Assembly: GCA_913062645.1 (NCBI GenBank)
Contig: CAJXVW010000001.1
Location: forward strand, 620,001 to 684,000
DNA: 64,000 nucleotides
DNA from: an uncultured Mycoplasmatota bacterium
Lineage (GTDB): Bacteria; Bacillota_I; Bacilli_A; Izemoplasmatales; Izemoplasmataceae
Direction of reading: 5' to 3'
This document shows positions 1 through 7,146 of the stretch, in pieces; the stretch's first letter is position 1; each line of letters opens with the position of its first letter. The translations under genes and the position numbers were made by a program. The notes under the pieces are model-generated. The model searched no databases. It was not told the origin of the DNA and saw nothing but the letters and a program-made list of their open reading frames with translations.

Positions 1-329
1 TCATCAAGAAATACAGTGCGCCCTTGTACAAGGCGCTCGGCATTTATTTGCCGCTGATCACCACCAACTGCGCGATTCTCGGCGTCAGCGAAGGCAACAT
101 CGCCTCGATCTGGACCGAAACAATGCCCTATGGCGAAGGTTTGTTCCTCGCCGTCTCGACGGCGATCGGCACCGGTCTCGGGTTTGGTCTTGTCATCTTC
201 GCGTTCTCGTCGATTCGTGAACGGCTTGACGCCGCGAACGTACCGAAATCATGGCAAGGTGTTCCGATCAGCCTCCTCGTCGCCGGCATCATGTCGCTCG
301 CGTTCCTCGGTCTGCAGGGGGTGATCTGA
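1..329 (+). CDS. rnfA: Rnf complex membrane subunit RnfA, C-terminal part
   Basis: The gene is cut by the window edge; the frame is open from base 3 and ends at TGA 327-329. It encodes the last ~109 residues of RnfA/RsxA, an integral membrane subunit of the Rnf ferredoxin:NAD+ oxidoreductase, which couples electron transfer to Na+ or H+ movement. The stretch IYLPLITTNCAILG carries the conserved Cys of the RnfA/NqrE family, which helps hold an iron centre at the RnfA/RnfE interface. Two or three hydrophobic helices follow, ending in a conserved LGLQG-type tail. The stop overlaps the next start (TGATG), so the three Rnf frames here are translationally coupled. Upstream rnfCDGE genes are expected outside the window. 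Confidence 0.93.
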   Translation, partial: IKKYSAPLYKALGIYLPLITTNCAILGVSEGNIASIWTETMPYGEGLFLAVSTAIGTGLGFGLVIFAFSSIRERLDAANVPKSWQGVPISLLVAGIMSLAFLGLQGVI

Positions 330-502
330 TGCAAGCATTCGTACCCTACATCATGCTCGGCAGTCTGGTCATGCTCTACATTCTGTCCTATGCGCTCAAC
401 AAGCGCACGGCACCACCCGCGGACTGTCTGAGTGACATCGAGAAAGTAGCCTGCAAGGCCTGTCACAATTTCTCGTGCAGTCACCACGGAGGTGACGACT
501 GA
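329..502 (+). CDS. Small Cys-rich single-span membrane protein in the rnf operon (possible NqrM-like maturation factor)
   Basis: A 57-residue frame lies exactly between rnfA and rnfB, overlapping both by one base (TGATG at each end). Residues ~5-24 form one transmembrane helix. They are followed by a short polar tail with four cysteines: C33, then a CKACHNFSC cluster, then a His/Gly/Asp-rich end. This layout (N-terminal helix, four C-terminal Cys) resembles NqrM (DUF539), which helps assemble the iron centre of Na+-NQR. RnfA and RnfE are homologous to NqrE and NqrD, so a similar role is plausible but inferred. The coding status is well supported by the double overlap; the function is not proven. 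Confidence 0.7.
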   Translation: MQAFVPYIMLGSLVMLYILSYALNKRTAPPADCLSDIEKVACKACHNFSCSHHGGDD

Positions 503-807
503 TGGCCGCGACCCTGACCCTCGCCGTAATGGGCCTGTTGCTCGGACTTGGTCTGGCGTACGCCGCGGAGTTCTTCAAGGTCGAGGTCGACGAACGGCTG
601 GAGGAAGTCGAAAACCGGCTTCCCGGTTACGACTGCGGTGCCTGCGGGTATCCCGGTTGTGCCGCCTTCGCCGAAGCGATCGTCACCGGCGAAGCCGAGA
701 AGCTGTCTCTATGCAAACCCGGCAAAGACGAACATTACAATGCCATTTTGGAGTATCTCAAGGATCATCCGAACAAGGACGGATCTCCCGTCGACATCAA
801 AAAATAG
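502..807 (+). CDS. rnfB: Rnf complex subunit RnfB, short form (membrane anchor plus 4Fe-4S domain)
   Basis: This encodes 101 residues. An N-terminal transmembrane helix (residues ~4-22) is followed by the Fes-type cluster motif with Cys at CGACGYPGC and a fourth Cys in LSLCKPG, which binds one [4Fe-4S] cluster. RnfB passes electrons from ferredoxin into the Rnf membrane complex. Typical RnfB proteins have a further one to several ferredoxin [4Fe-4S] repeats after this region. Here the frame stops (TAG) after a Lys-rich tail and is followed directly by a terminator, so this is a genuinely short gene and not a window-edge artefact. The start overlaps the preceding gene's stop. Confidence 0.88.
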   Translation: MAATLTLAVMGLLLGLGLAYAAEFFKVEVDERLEEVENRLPGYDCGACGYPGCAAFAEAIVTGEAEKLSLCKPGKDEHYNAILEYLKDHPNKDGSPVDIKK

Positions 808-830
808 ACAGGTTGCGACCTGTCTTTTTT
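806..830 (+). terminator. Rho-independent terminator of the rnf operon
   Basis: An 8-bp perfect stem (806-813 with 818-825), a TGCG loop and a run of T end the rnf transcript at the rnfB stop codon. Confidence 0.9.
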
Positions 831-845
831 GTGGGTGGAAATCAC

Positions 846-859
846 TACAAGCGTTTTCA
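846..859 (+). promoter_or_regulatory. cre-like operator upstream of ppdK
   Basis: TACAAGCGTTTTCA matches 7 of the 8 fixed positions of the CcpA-type cre consensus TGNNANCGNTNNCA. It lies 42 bases upstream of the ppdK -35 box, which would suit activation more than repression. Assigned by eye; one of six similar sites in the window. Confidence 0.4.
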
Positions 860-901
860 TTGGGAAAAGCGTCCGAGGGTGGATTTTTTCATCCCTTTTA
901 G

Positions 902-930
902 TTGAAAATGACAGACTTAAATGATATAAT
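902..930 (+). promoter_or_regulatory. ppdK promoter
   Basis: TTGAAA (902-907), a 17-base spacer and TATAAT (925-930). The -10 is extended by an upstream TGA, a form that recurs across this window. Confidence 0.85.
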
Positions 931-977
931 ACAACCGGTCTTTTTTAGAAACTATATGATATAGAAAGGTGAGTCAC

Positions 978-3596
978 ATGAAAAGAATTTACATGTTCGG
1001 CGAAGGTGGCAAAGAACTCAAGAACTTGCTTGGCGGCAAGGGCGCCAACCTCTCCGAAATGAAGAAACTGGGCGTACCCGTTCCCGCCGGTTTCACCATC
1101 ACCACGGAAATGTGCAACGAGTATTACAAGAACGGCAAGAAAAACTCCGACGAACTGCTCGCAGACCTCAAGGAGTACACGAAGAAACTGGAAGCCGAAA
1201 CCGGCAAAACCTTCGGCAGCGACTCCGATCCGCTGCTCGTCAGCGTCCGCAGTGGTGCCCGCGTCTCGATGCCGGGCATGATGGACACGATCCTCAACCT
1301 CGGTCTGACCGAAACCGCCGTCAAAGGTATGGTCGAAAAAACCGGCAACCCGAAATTCGTCTACGACATCTATCGTCGCTTCATTCAGATGTTCGCCGAA
1401 GTCGTTCAGGGTGTCGAATTCGATCTGTTCGAAGCCGTCATCGACGGCGTCAAGAAAAAACACGGTTACAAGGGCGACCTGGACCTCACTGCCGACGATT
1501 GGAAATTCGTCAGCGAAGAGTTCCTCAAGATCGTTGCCAAGGAAACCGGCAAACCGTTCCCGCAGGATCCGTTCACACAGCTTGAAATGGCTGTCAACGC
1601 GGTCTTTGAATCATGGGACACACCGCGCGCCAAAATCTATCGTCGTCACAATGACATCGAAGATTCCTGGGGCACCGCCGTCAACGTCCAGCAAATGGTC
1701 TTCGGCAACACCGGTGACAAATCCGGTACCGGCGTACTGTTCACCCGCAACCCGAAAACCGGGGAAAAACACATCTTCGGTGAGTTCCTGTTCAATGCGC
1801 AGGGCGAAGACATCGTCGCCGGCATCCGCACGCCGCTCGATCTCGACGACCTCGCACAAGTCGAACCGAAACTCTACAAGGAACTCGAAGACATTCTCGA
1901 TAACCTCGAAGCGCACTACAAAGACATGCAGGACGTCGAATTCACGATCGAAGACGGCAAACTGTTCCTGCTTCAGACCCGTACCGGCAAACGCACCGCA
2001 GCCGCGGCCGTGAAAATCGCCGTCGACATGGTCAAAGAAGGCCTCATCAACAAGGAAGAAGCCGTCGCCCGCATCGACGTCAACGCGATCGACCAGCTCC
2101 TCCACCCGGTCTTCATCGAAGAAGAACTCGCCAAAGCCGAGGTGCTCACCACCGGACTCGCCGCCAGCCCCGGCGCCGCCACCGGTAAAATCGTCTTCAG
2201 TAGCGAAAAAGCCGCCGAACTCAAAGAAGAAACCGGCGAAAAACTGCTCCTGTTCCGCAAGGAAACCAGCCCCGAAGACATCGAAGGCATGATCGTCTGT
2301 GAAGGCTTCGTCACCCAGTTGGGCGGCATGACCTCGCACGCCGCCGTCGTTGCCCGCGGCATGGGCAAATGCTGCGTCAGCGGTTGCTCGGAGCTCTCGA
2401 TCAACGAAGAAGCCGGCTACATGACCATCAACGGCAAGAAATACGACGAACTCACTCCGTTCAGCATCGACGGCACCACCGGTAACGTCTATGCTGGAAC
2501 GATTAAAACCAAAGCTCCGGAATTCAGCGAAGAATTCCAGACCATCCTCGACTGGTCGAAAGAGATCAAACGCCTTGGCGTCAAAGCCAATGCCGACAAC
2601 GAACGCGACAGCCTCCAGGCGCTCAAGTTCGGTGCCGAAGGCATCGGCCTGTGCCGTACCGAGCACATGTTCTTCGACGAAGAACGGATTCTCGACGTGC
2701 GTCGCATGATCGTCGCCAAGACCAAAGAAGCCCGCGAAGCCGCGCTGGAGAAAATCCTCCCGCATCAGCTCAAGGACTTCAAGGAACTGTTCACCGTCAT
2801 GGAAGGCAAGACGGTCACCATCCGCTTGCTCGATCCGCCGCTGCACGAGTTCCTCCCGGCCCACGACGAAGTCGCGGAAGTCGCCAAAGACCTCGGTGTC
2901 AAGAAAGAAGAACTCGAGCGCACCTTGGAAGAACTCCATGAGTTCAACCCGATGCTCGGTCACCGTGGCTGCCGTCTCGCCGTCACCTATCCGGAAATCA
3001 GCGTGATGCAGGCCAAAGCGATCATCCTCGCCGCCATCGAAGTTGCCAAACAAGGCAAAGTCGTGAAACCGGAAATCATGGTTCCGCTCGTATCGACCAT
3101 CGAAGAGCTGACCTACCTCAAAGAATTCATCATTGAAACCGCCGATCAACTGATCGAAGAAGCAGGCGTCACCCTCGACTACAAAGTCGGTACCATGGTG
3201 GAAACCCCGCGCGCCGCGCTCACCGCCGATGAAATCGGCAAGGAAGCGGACTTCATCAGCTTCGGCACCAACGACCTGACCCAGATGACGTTCGGCTTCA
3301 GCCGTGACGACGCCGGCAAATTCCTCAAGGAATACGCCGAGAAGAAAATCCTGCCCAAGGATCCGTTCGCCGCGGTCGACCAGACCGGCGTCGGCAAACT
3401 CGTCGAAATGGCCACCAAGAACTCGCAAGCCGTCAACCCCGACATCACCGTCGGCGTCTGTGGCGAACACGGTGGCGAACCGAGCTCGATCGATTTCTTC
3501 CATCGCGCCGGCCTCGACTACGTCAGCTGTTCTCCGTTCCGCATCCCGGTTGCAATCATCGCCGCCGCCCAGGCCGAACTGAGAAACCGCAAATAA
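978..3596 (+). CDS. ppdK: Pyruvate, phosphate dikinase
   Basis: An 872-residue enzyme that interconverts pyruvate + ATP + Pi and phosphoenolpyruvate + AMP + PPi, serving glycolysis or gluconeogenesis in the cytosol. The length is normal for the family (~875). Domains in order: N-terminal ATP-grasp nucleotide domain (MPGMMDTILNLGL near residue 90); central phosphohistidine domain with GGMTSHAAVVARG, the catalytic His at ~454; and a C-terminal PEP/pyruvate TIM barrel with GTNDLTQMTFGFSRDDAG and the acid/base Cys at ~828 in GVCGEHGG. ATG 978 is preferred over the in-frame GTG 969, because the GTG lies inside the AAAGGTGAG ribosome binding site. The gene is monocistronic: its own promoter lies upstream and a terminator follows. 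Confidence 0.97.
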   Translation: MKRIYMFGEGGKELKNLLGGKGANLSEMKKLGVPVPAGFTITTEMCNEYYKNGKKNSDELLADLKEYTKKLEAETGKTFGSDSDPLLVSVRSGARVSMPGMMDTILNLGLTETAVKGMVEKTGNPKFVYDIYRRFIQMFAEVVQGVEFDLFEAVIDGVKKKHGYKGDLDLTADDWKFVSEEFLKIVAKETGKPFPQDPFTQLEMAVNAVFESWDTPRAKIYRRHNDIEDSWGTAVNVQQMVFGNTGDKSGTGVLFTRNPKTGEKHIFGEFLFNAQGEDIVAGIRTPLDLDDLAQVEPKLYKELEDILDNLEAHYKDMQDVEFTIEDGKLFLLQTRTGKRTAAAAVKIAVDMVKEGLINKEEAVARIDVNAIDQLLHPVFIEEELAKAEVLTTGLAASPGAATGKIVFSSEKAAELKEETGEKLLLFRKETSPEDIEGMIVCEGFVTQLGGMTSHAAVVARGMGKCCVSGCSELSINEEAGYMTINGKKYDELTPFSIDGTTGNVYAGTIKTKAPEFSEEFQTILDWSKEIKRLGVKANADNERDSLQALKFGAEGIGLCRTEHMFFDEERILDVRRMIVAKTKEAREAALEKILPHQLKDFKELFTVMEGKTVTIRLLDPPLHEFLPAHDEVAEVAKDLGVKKEELERTLEELHEFNPMLGHRGCRLAVTYPEISVMQAKAIILAAIEVAKQGKVVKPEIMVPLVSTIEELTYLKEFIIETADQLIEEAGVTLDYKVGTMVETPRAALTADEIGKEADFISFGTNDLTQMTFGFSRDDAGKFLKEYAEKKILPKDPFAAVDQTGVGKLVEMATKNSQAVNPDITVGVCGEHGGEPSSIDFFHRAGLDYVSCSPFRIPVAIIAAAQAELRNRK

Positions 3597-3605
3597 TATT
3601 CAAAC

Positions 3606-3632
3606 AAAGCGCTGAATTTTCAGCGCTTTTTT
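3606..3632 (+). terminator. Rho-independent terminator after ppdK
   Basis: A 9-bp stem AAAGCGCTG/CAGCGCTTT with a six-base loop, followed by T residues. Confidence 0.9.
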
Positions 3633-3657
3633 GTTATACTGTTGACAGGTGATACCC

Positions 3658-4311
3658 ATGTGGAAAGACATCATACTACAAGAACAGAAGAAACCGTATT
3701 TTCAAGACCTCCTGTCGTTTGTCAATGACGAGTATGCGTCGCGTACCGTGTTTCCACCATCGGAAGATGTCTACAACGCATTCAAATACTGTCCCTTTAA
3801 CGACGTCAAGGTCGTCATCCTCGGCCAGGATCCCTACCACAATTTCAATCAAGCACACGGCCTTTGTTTCAGCGTCAAGCAGGGCAACGACATCCCGCCC
3901 TCGCTGCAGAACATCTACAAGGAACTGAAGAGCGATCTCGGCATCGATCCGCCCTCTCACGGCGAACTCACCAGTTGGGCGAAACAGGGTGTGCTTCTGC
4001 TCAATACGATTCTAACCGTGCGGGCCCACAGTCCCCTCAGTCATAAAGGAAAAGGATGGGAGACCTTCACCGATACGATCATCCAGTTGATGAACGATGA
4101 CGACAAACCGAAGGTGTTCGTGCTCTGGGGCAACAACGCCAAACAGAAACGATCGCTCATCACCAATCCGAAGCATCTGATTTTGATGTCGAGTCATCCG
4201 TCGCCGCTGAGCGCGCGATACTCGTTCTTCGGATCACGACCATTCTCCAAAATCAATCGATTTTTGGAAGACAACAAGCGTACACCGATAGATTGGCAAA
4301 TTGTGGGGTGA
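3658..4311 (+). CDS. ung: Uracil-DNA glycosylase
   Basis: A 217-residue family 1 UDG that excises uracil from DNA in base excision repair. The water-activating motif GQDPYH has its catalytic Asp at residue ~58. The DNA-intercalating HPSPLS motif is at ~180, and the C-terminus ends with the usual RTPIDWQ. ATG 3658 follows AGGTGA with a five-base spacer; the in-frame GTG 3649 sits within that binding site. The TGA stop falls inside the 5' arm of a tRNA-like sequence, an unusually tight overlap. A TATACT box at 3635-3640 could be its -10. Confidence 0.96.
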   Translation: MWKDIILQEQKKPYFQDLLSFVNDEYASRTVFPPSEDVYNAFKYCPFNDVKVVILGQDPYHNFNQAHGLCFSVKQGNDIPPSLQNIYKELKSDLGIDPPSHGELTSWAKQGVLLLNTILTVRAHSPLSHKGKGWETFTDTIIQLMNDDDKPKVFVLWGNNAKQKRSLITNPKHLILMSSHPSPLSARYSFFGSRPFSKINRFLEDNKRTPIDWQIVG

Positions 4312-4359
4312 CGGACTCCAAAACCGTTAGTACGGGTTCGAATCCTGTCACCCCTGCCA
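4304..4359 (+). tRNA. tRNA-Trp(CCA)-like sequence lacking the D-arm, probably a pseudo-tRNA or attachment-site remnant
   Basis: The 3' half is a standard tRNA-Trp half. It has a seven-base anticodon loop with CCA at 4318-4320, a four-base variable loop, a 5-bp T-stem with a TTCGAAT loop, an acceptor strand CACCCCT, a G discriminator and encoded CCA (4357-4359). The matching 5' acceptor strand GGGGTG (4305-4310) abuts the anticodon stem directly, so linker positions 8-9 and the whole D-arm are missing. The first acceptor pair and pair 31:39 (A-A) are mismatched. An intrinsic terminator follows, as for a real tRNA unit. The ung stop codon lies within it. No normal 5' half fits the upstream sequence. 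It may be a deletion derivative, an att remnant, or an aberrant tRNA. Confidence 0.5.
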
Positions 4360-4373
4360 CGTTAAAGGCTTTA

Positions 4374-4399
4374 GGTAAGACGTTTGTCTTGCCTTTTTT
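4374..4399 (+). terminator. Rho-independent terminator after ung/tRNA-like sequence
   Basis: GGTAAGAC/GTCTTGCC stem (one G-T pair) with a GTTT loop, then a T run. Confidence 0.85.
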
Positions 4400-4851
4400 A
4401 TTTGAAAATTGCTCATTTTTGGCAAAAAGACCGGTGGTATGCGTTCAATTTGGCTGTCCCTTGAGATTGAAGTTGGTTATTGCTTGTCTGTGACTGCTTC
4501 GTCTTTGATAGGGATGATGAGTTGTTTATGGAGCAAGTTTAGACAGCTCCCCGGTTCGAAGACATGGAAGTTTTTTGAGAGATTTATTAAGGGAAGAAAC
4601 TGATGCAACACGAGATTAAAAAGAAGAAAGGATTTACTCTTTCTCACTTCTACCTGCTACAACAAACGAAGTGTTACAGAATTACGGACTTATTCACCTG
4701 GAAAATTGTAAATCGTTCGGAACTGACATTTTTGTCACTAAACACGTACTATTTATTAGCGAAAAACTATTGTTGAAATCTCGTTGTCCCTTTACTGATT
4801 GAGTTTAGGTGTTTTTTTGGAACACGCTACCTTGAGATCTTCAGTAATTCA
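4400..4851 (+). other. AT-rich intergenic stretch without a recognisable gene
   Basis: Only short frames are present (for example 4409-4603, and a 57-codon frame from ATG 4603). None has a convincing ribosome binding site or a recognisable motif. Base composition shifts sharply to AT-rich here, marking the left part of the accessory island. Confidence 0.6.
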
Positions 4852-4881
4852 TTGACAATCATGCCACTTGTAAGGGATAAT
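4852..4881 (+). promoter_or_regulatory. Promoter of the RHS-fragment gene
   Basis: Consensus TTGACA (4852-4857), an 18-base spacer and GATAAT (4876-4881). It reads toward the frame at 5002. Confidence 0.7.
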
Positions 4882-4938
4882 TAAGGTAAGCATATAGTTT
4901 GGGAATCAAACGATTTATCAGGGGATAAGCTGATTTTT

Positions 4939-4966
4939 TGCATAGGCGATATCTCTATGCATTTTT
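4939..4966 (+). terminator. Terminator-like hairpin in the leader of the RHS fragment
   Basis: TGCATAG/CTATGCA 7-bp stem followed by TTTTT, between the 4852 promoter and the start at 5002. It could attenuate expression of the downstream gene; no riboswitch class is recognised. Confidence 0.55.
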
Positions 4967-5001
4967 ATTTGCCGATTTATTGACGGATTAAGGAGAGGAC
5001 T

Positions 5002-5685
5002 ATGAAAAAAATGATGAGGAGCAACGTGACAAATCAAGGAATCTTAGCAATGGTACTCATCTTGAGGAAGTTCTACAAAACATTAACCATTCTTGGTGTT
5101 ATCGGCATGCTTTGGAGTTATGTTCCATGGCAAATGATTGATGCTCAAACAACAGATGGTACTGTTGTGGAAGAAACTGTTTTATCTAGCAGTGATCTAT
5201 TCCCGAACTATCCAACAACCACGGATTCTGATTTTGATCCTTCACTGGTTGAAATTGAATCAGAAGTATTAAGTGACAGAACAGCTTCCACGAAAACTTT
5301 CCGCAAGATTGATGGAACGTATGAGACTGCAATGTATAATGATGTCATCCACTATCAAGAGAACGGCGAGTGGATTCAAGTTGATAGCAGTCTTAATGAT
5401 TTAGGAGATGAGTTGGAAACAAACAAGAACAAGTTTAAACTCAAGTTCCCGAAAGCATTGGATGATAACAAACAAATCAAGCTGACAATGGATGGTTATG
5501 GCATTGATTGGAGCGTACTCAATATCTCATCTTCTCCTATTGAGGTAGGGAATGAGGATATAACTCCTAGTAATATCAAGGAGCTACTGAATATAACCCA
5601 GTCTGTTTTGTATCGAGAAATACAAAATAATGTTGACATTGAATACATTGTAACAGGATCTAAAGTCAAAGAAAACGTCAGGTAG
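5002..5685 (+). pseudogene. N-terminal fragment of an RHS/YD-repeat surface protein, truncated at the IS element
   Basis: A 227-residue frame with a membrane segment or signal at residues ~26-46. It is followed by a region typical of the N-terminus of large Firmicutes RHS/DNRLRE wall proteins (SKTFRKIDGTYETAMY, then HYQENGEWIQVDSSLNDLG). Such proteins usually run for well over 1000 residues and end in an RHS core. Here the frame stops (TAG) one base before the terminal inverted repeat of the IS element, and the RHS core reappears after it at 7147. RBS AGGAGAGG precedes ATG 5002. Codon use is AT-rich, unlike ppdK/ung. A functional product is unlikely. Confidence 0.7.
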
Positions 5686-5730
5686 TGTAACAAATTTTGT
5701 GTAAAATCATAAAAGGTCTTCCTAGAAAAG
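5686..5730 (+). repeat. Left terminal inverted repeats of the IS element
   Basis: The outer 23-bp repeat (5686-5708) and inner 16-bp repeat (5715-5730, GGTCTTCCTAGAAAAG) are separated by six bases. Their partners lie at 7124-7146 and 6993-7008. Confidence 0.75.
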
Positions 5731-5770
5731 CGGTAAAAAAGTATGATAAAAATGATAGGAGAGATCAATT

Positions 5771-6979
5771 ATGAAAGACAATGATGTCAAGGAACTCGCC
5801 AAGGAATTACTGGAAGGAAAAAACATAAAAGACGTTACACAACTCCAAGAAGTGCTTAAGGAGATATTGAAATCGGGAGTGGAGACACTTTTGGAAGCGG
5901 AATTGGATGAGGAGTTGGGATATGAGAAATATTCCAACGAGGGAGAGAAAACGAATTACCGGAACGGCAAGACAAAGAAGAAAGTGCGGAGCGATCTGGG
6001 CGAAGTCGAGATCGACGTACCGCGCGATCGGAACGGAGATTTCGAACCGCAGCTGGTTCCGAAATACTCGCGTGACATTTCCGGGATGGAGGAAAAGGTC
6101 ATCTCGATGTACGGGAAAGGCATGACGACCCGGGACATCAGCGAACACATCCATGAGATGTACGGGTATGAATTGTCGGCGGAATCGATATCGCGGATGA
6201 CCGACAAGGTCCTTCCAATCGTCGAGGAGTGGCAGCAACGACCGCTTGAGAGTCATTATTACTTCATCTTCATGGACGCCATCTTCTACAAGGTGAAACA
6301 AAACAACCGGGTGATGAACAAGGCGGCATACATCGTGATCGGCATCAACCGCGAAGGGTACAAAGAAGTACTGGGGATATGGATCGGCGAACACGAGAAC
6401 AGCAAGTTCTGGCTTAAAATCCTAACGGATCTCAAGAACCGGGGAATCCTGAAAGTGAACGTCTTCAGCGTCGACGGACTGCCCGGGTTCCAGCAAGCAA
6501 TCCTGGCCACGTTCCCGAACAGCGTCGTTCAGCGTTGCGTCATTCATCAGGTGCGGCAATCGACGCGCTACGTGTCGTATAAACATCTCCCCACTTTGAC
6601 AAGGGATCTACGTCTTGTCTATCGCGCGCCGAACGAAGAAGAAGGATTCAAGCAACTCGAAGCCTTCAAACAGAAATGGCAGGAGAAATATCCGTCCTGC
6701 GTGAAATCGTGGTATGAGAACTGGGAAGTGATCAGTCCATTCTTCAAGTACTCCCACAACATCCGCCAAATCATGTACACCACGAACATCATCGAAAACC
6801 TCAACCGGCAATACCGCAAAGTAACCAAGGCCAAGCCCGTCTTCCCAACCGATGAATCCCTACTCAAGGCACTCTATCTCGCAACTGAGTACGCCACACA
6901 GAAATGGACCAGCCGAATGAAAAACTGGGATCAGATCCGTTATGAGTTGGCGATCATCAACGGTGAAACCATCGATTAA
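5771..6979 (+). CDS. IS256-family transposase
   Basis: A 402-residue DDE transposase of the IS256/mutator type that cuts and joins the ends of its own element. Visible features: N-terminal segment with the EAELDEELGYEK motif and a GKTKKKVRSDLGEVEIDVPR block; first catalytic Asp in FMDAIFYK (~residue 168); second Asp in VFSVDGLPGFQ (~236); the CVIHQVR motif; and the catalytic Glu in NIIENLNRQYRK (~340). The length is full for the family and no frameshift is seen, so it is probably active. RBS AGGAGAG is upstream of ATG 5771. Confidence 0.95.
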   Translation: MKDNDVKELAKELLEGKNIKDVTQLQEVLKEILKSGVETLLEAELDEELGYEKYSNEGEKTNYRNGKTKKKVRSDLGEVEIDVPRDRNGDFEPQLVPKYSRDISGMEEKVISMYGKGMTTRDISEHIHEMYGYELSAESISRMTDKVLPIVEEWQQRPLESHYYFIFMDAIFYKVKQNNRVMNKAAYIVIGINREGYKEVLGIWIGEHENSKFWLKILTDLKNRGILKVNVFSVDGLPGFQQAILATFPNSVVQRCVIHQVRQSTRYVSYKHLPTLTRDLRLVYRAPNEEEGFKQLEAFKQKWQEKYPSCVKSWYENWEVISPFFKYSHNIRQIMYTTNIIENLNRQYRKVTKAKPVFPTDESLLKALYLATEYATQKWTSRMKNWDQIRYELAIINGETID

Positions 6980-6992
6980 GTAACGGTCACAA

Positions 6993-7146
6993 CTTTTCTA
7001 GGAAGACCGAAATCAAAATATCGTTTCAAATAAAAAAAGCCCATGATATAATAAAACTATCAGGGAGCGTTGTGTGTCGTATTTTTTTACCCAAAATACG
7101 ACCATGACAGAGACAGGGTTTTGGATTTTACACAAAATTCGTTACA
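6993..7146 (+). repeat. Right terminal inverted repeats of the IS element and the 115-bp segment between them
   Basis: The inner repeat is 6993-7008 and the outer one 7124-7146. They are 115 bp apart here but only 6 bp apart at the left end. The extra segment carries a 10-bp hairpin (7076-7085 with 7093-7102) and a promoter, which suggests a nested or rearranged right end. Confidence 0.6.
7024..7052 (+). promoter_or_regulatory. Outward promoter at the IS right end
   Basis: TTTCAA (7024-7029), a 17-base spacer and TATAAT (7047-7052) with an extended TGA. It could drive the RHS remnant from GTG 7074. Confidence 0.65.

Larger units (their letters stand above)
5686..7146 (+). mobile_element. IS256-family insertion sequence (possibly nested ends)
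   Basis: A transposase gene is bracketed by two sets of inverted repeats. The outer pair is a 23-bp repeat with one mismatch (5686-5708 and 7124-7146), TGTAACAAATTTTGTG... reading inward. The inner pair is a perfect 16-bp repeat (5715-5730 and 6993-7008). The outer limits give 1461 bp and the inner 1294 bp; IS256-family elements are usually ~1.3-1.5 kb. No 8-9 bp target duplication flanks either pair. The element sits between the two remaining pieces of an RHS gene. Confidence 0.75.

Noticed and set aside
1611..3503. A 630-codon open frame on the minus strand across ppdK
   Set aside because: It is the antisense shadow of a well-conserved gene with strong codon bias; no binding site or recognisable protein. 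The same applies to long antisense frames over the GH13, rnr, EF-G-like and opp genes.
4304..4359. tRNA-Sec or tRNA-Gln instead of a tRNA-Trp relic
   Set aside because: The anticodon in the seven-base loop is CCA, there is no long variable arm, and the 3' half aligns with tRNA-Trp.
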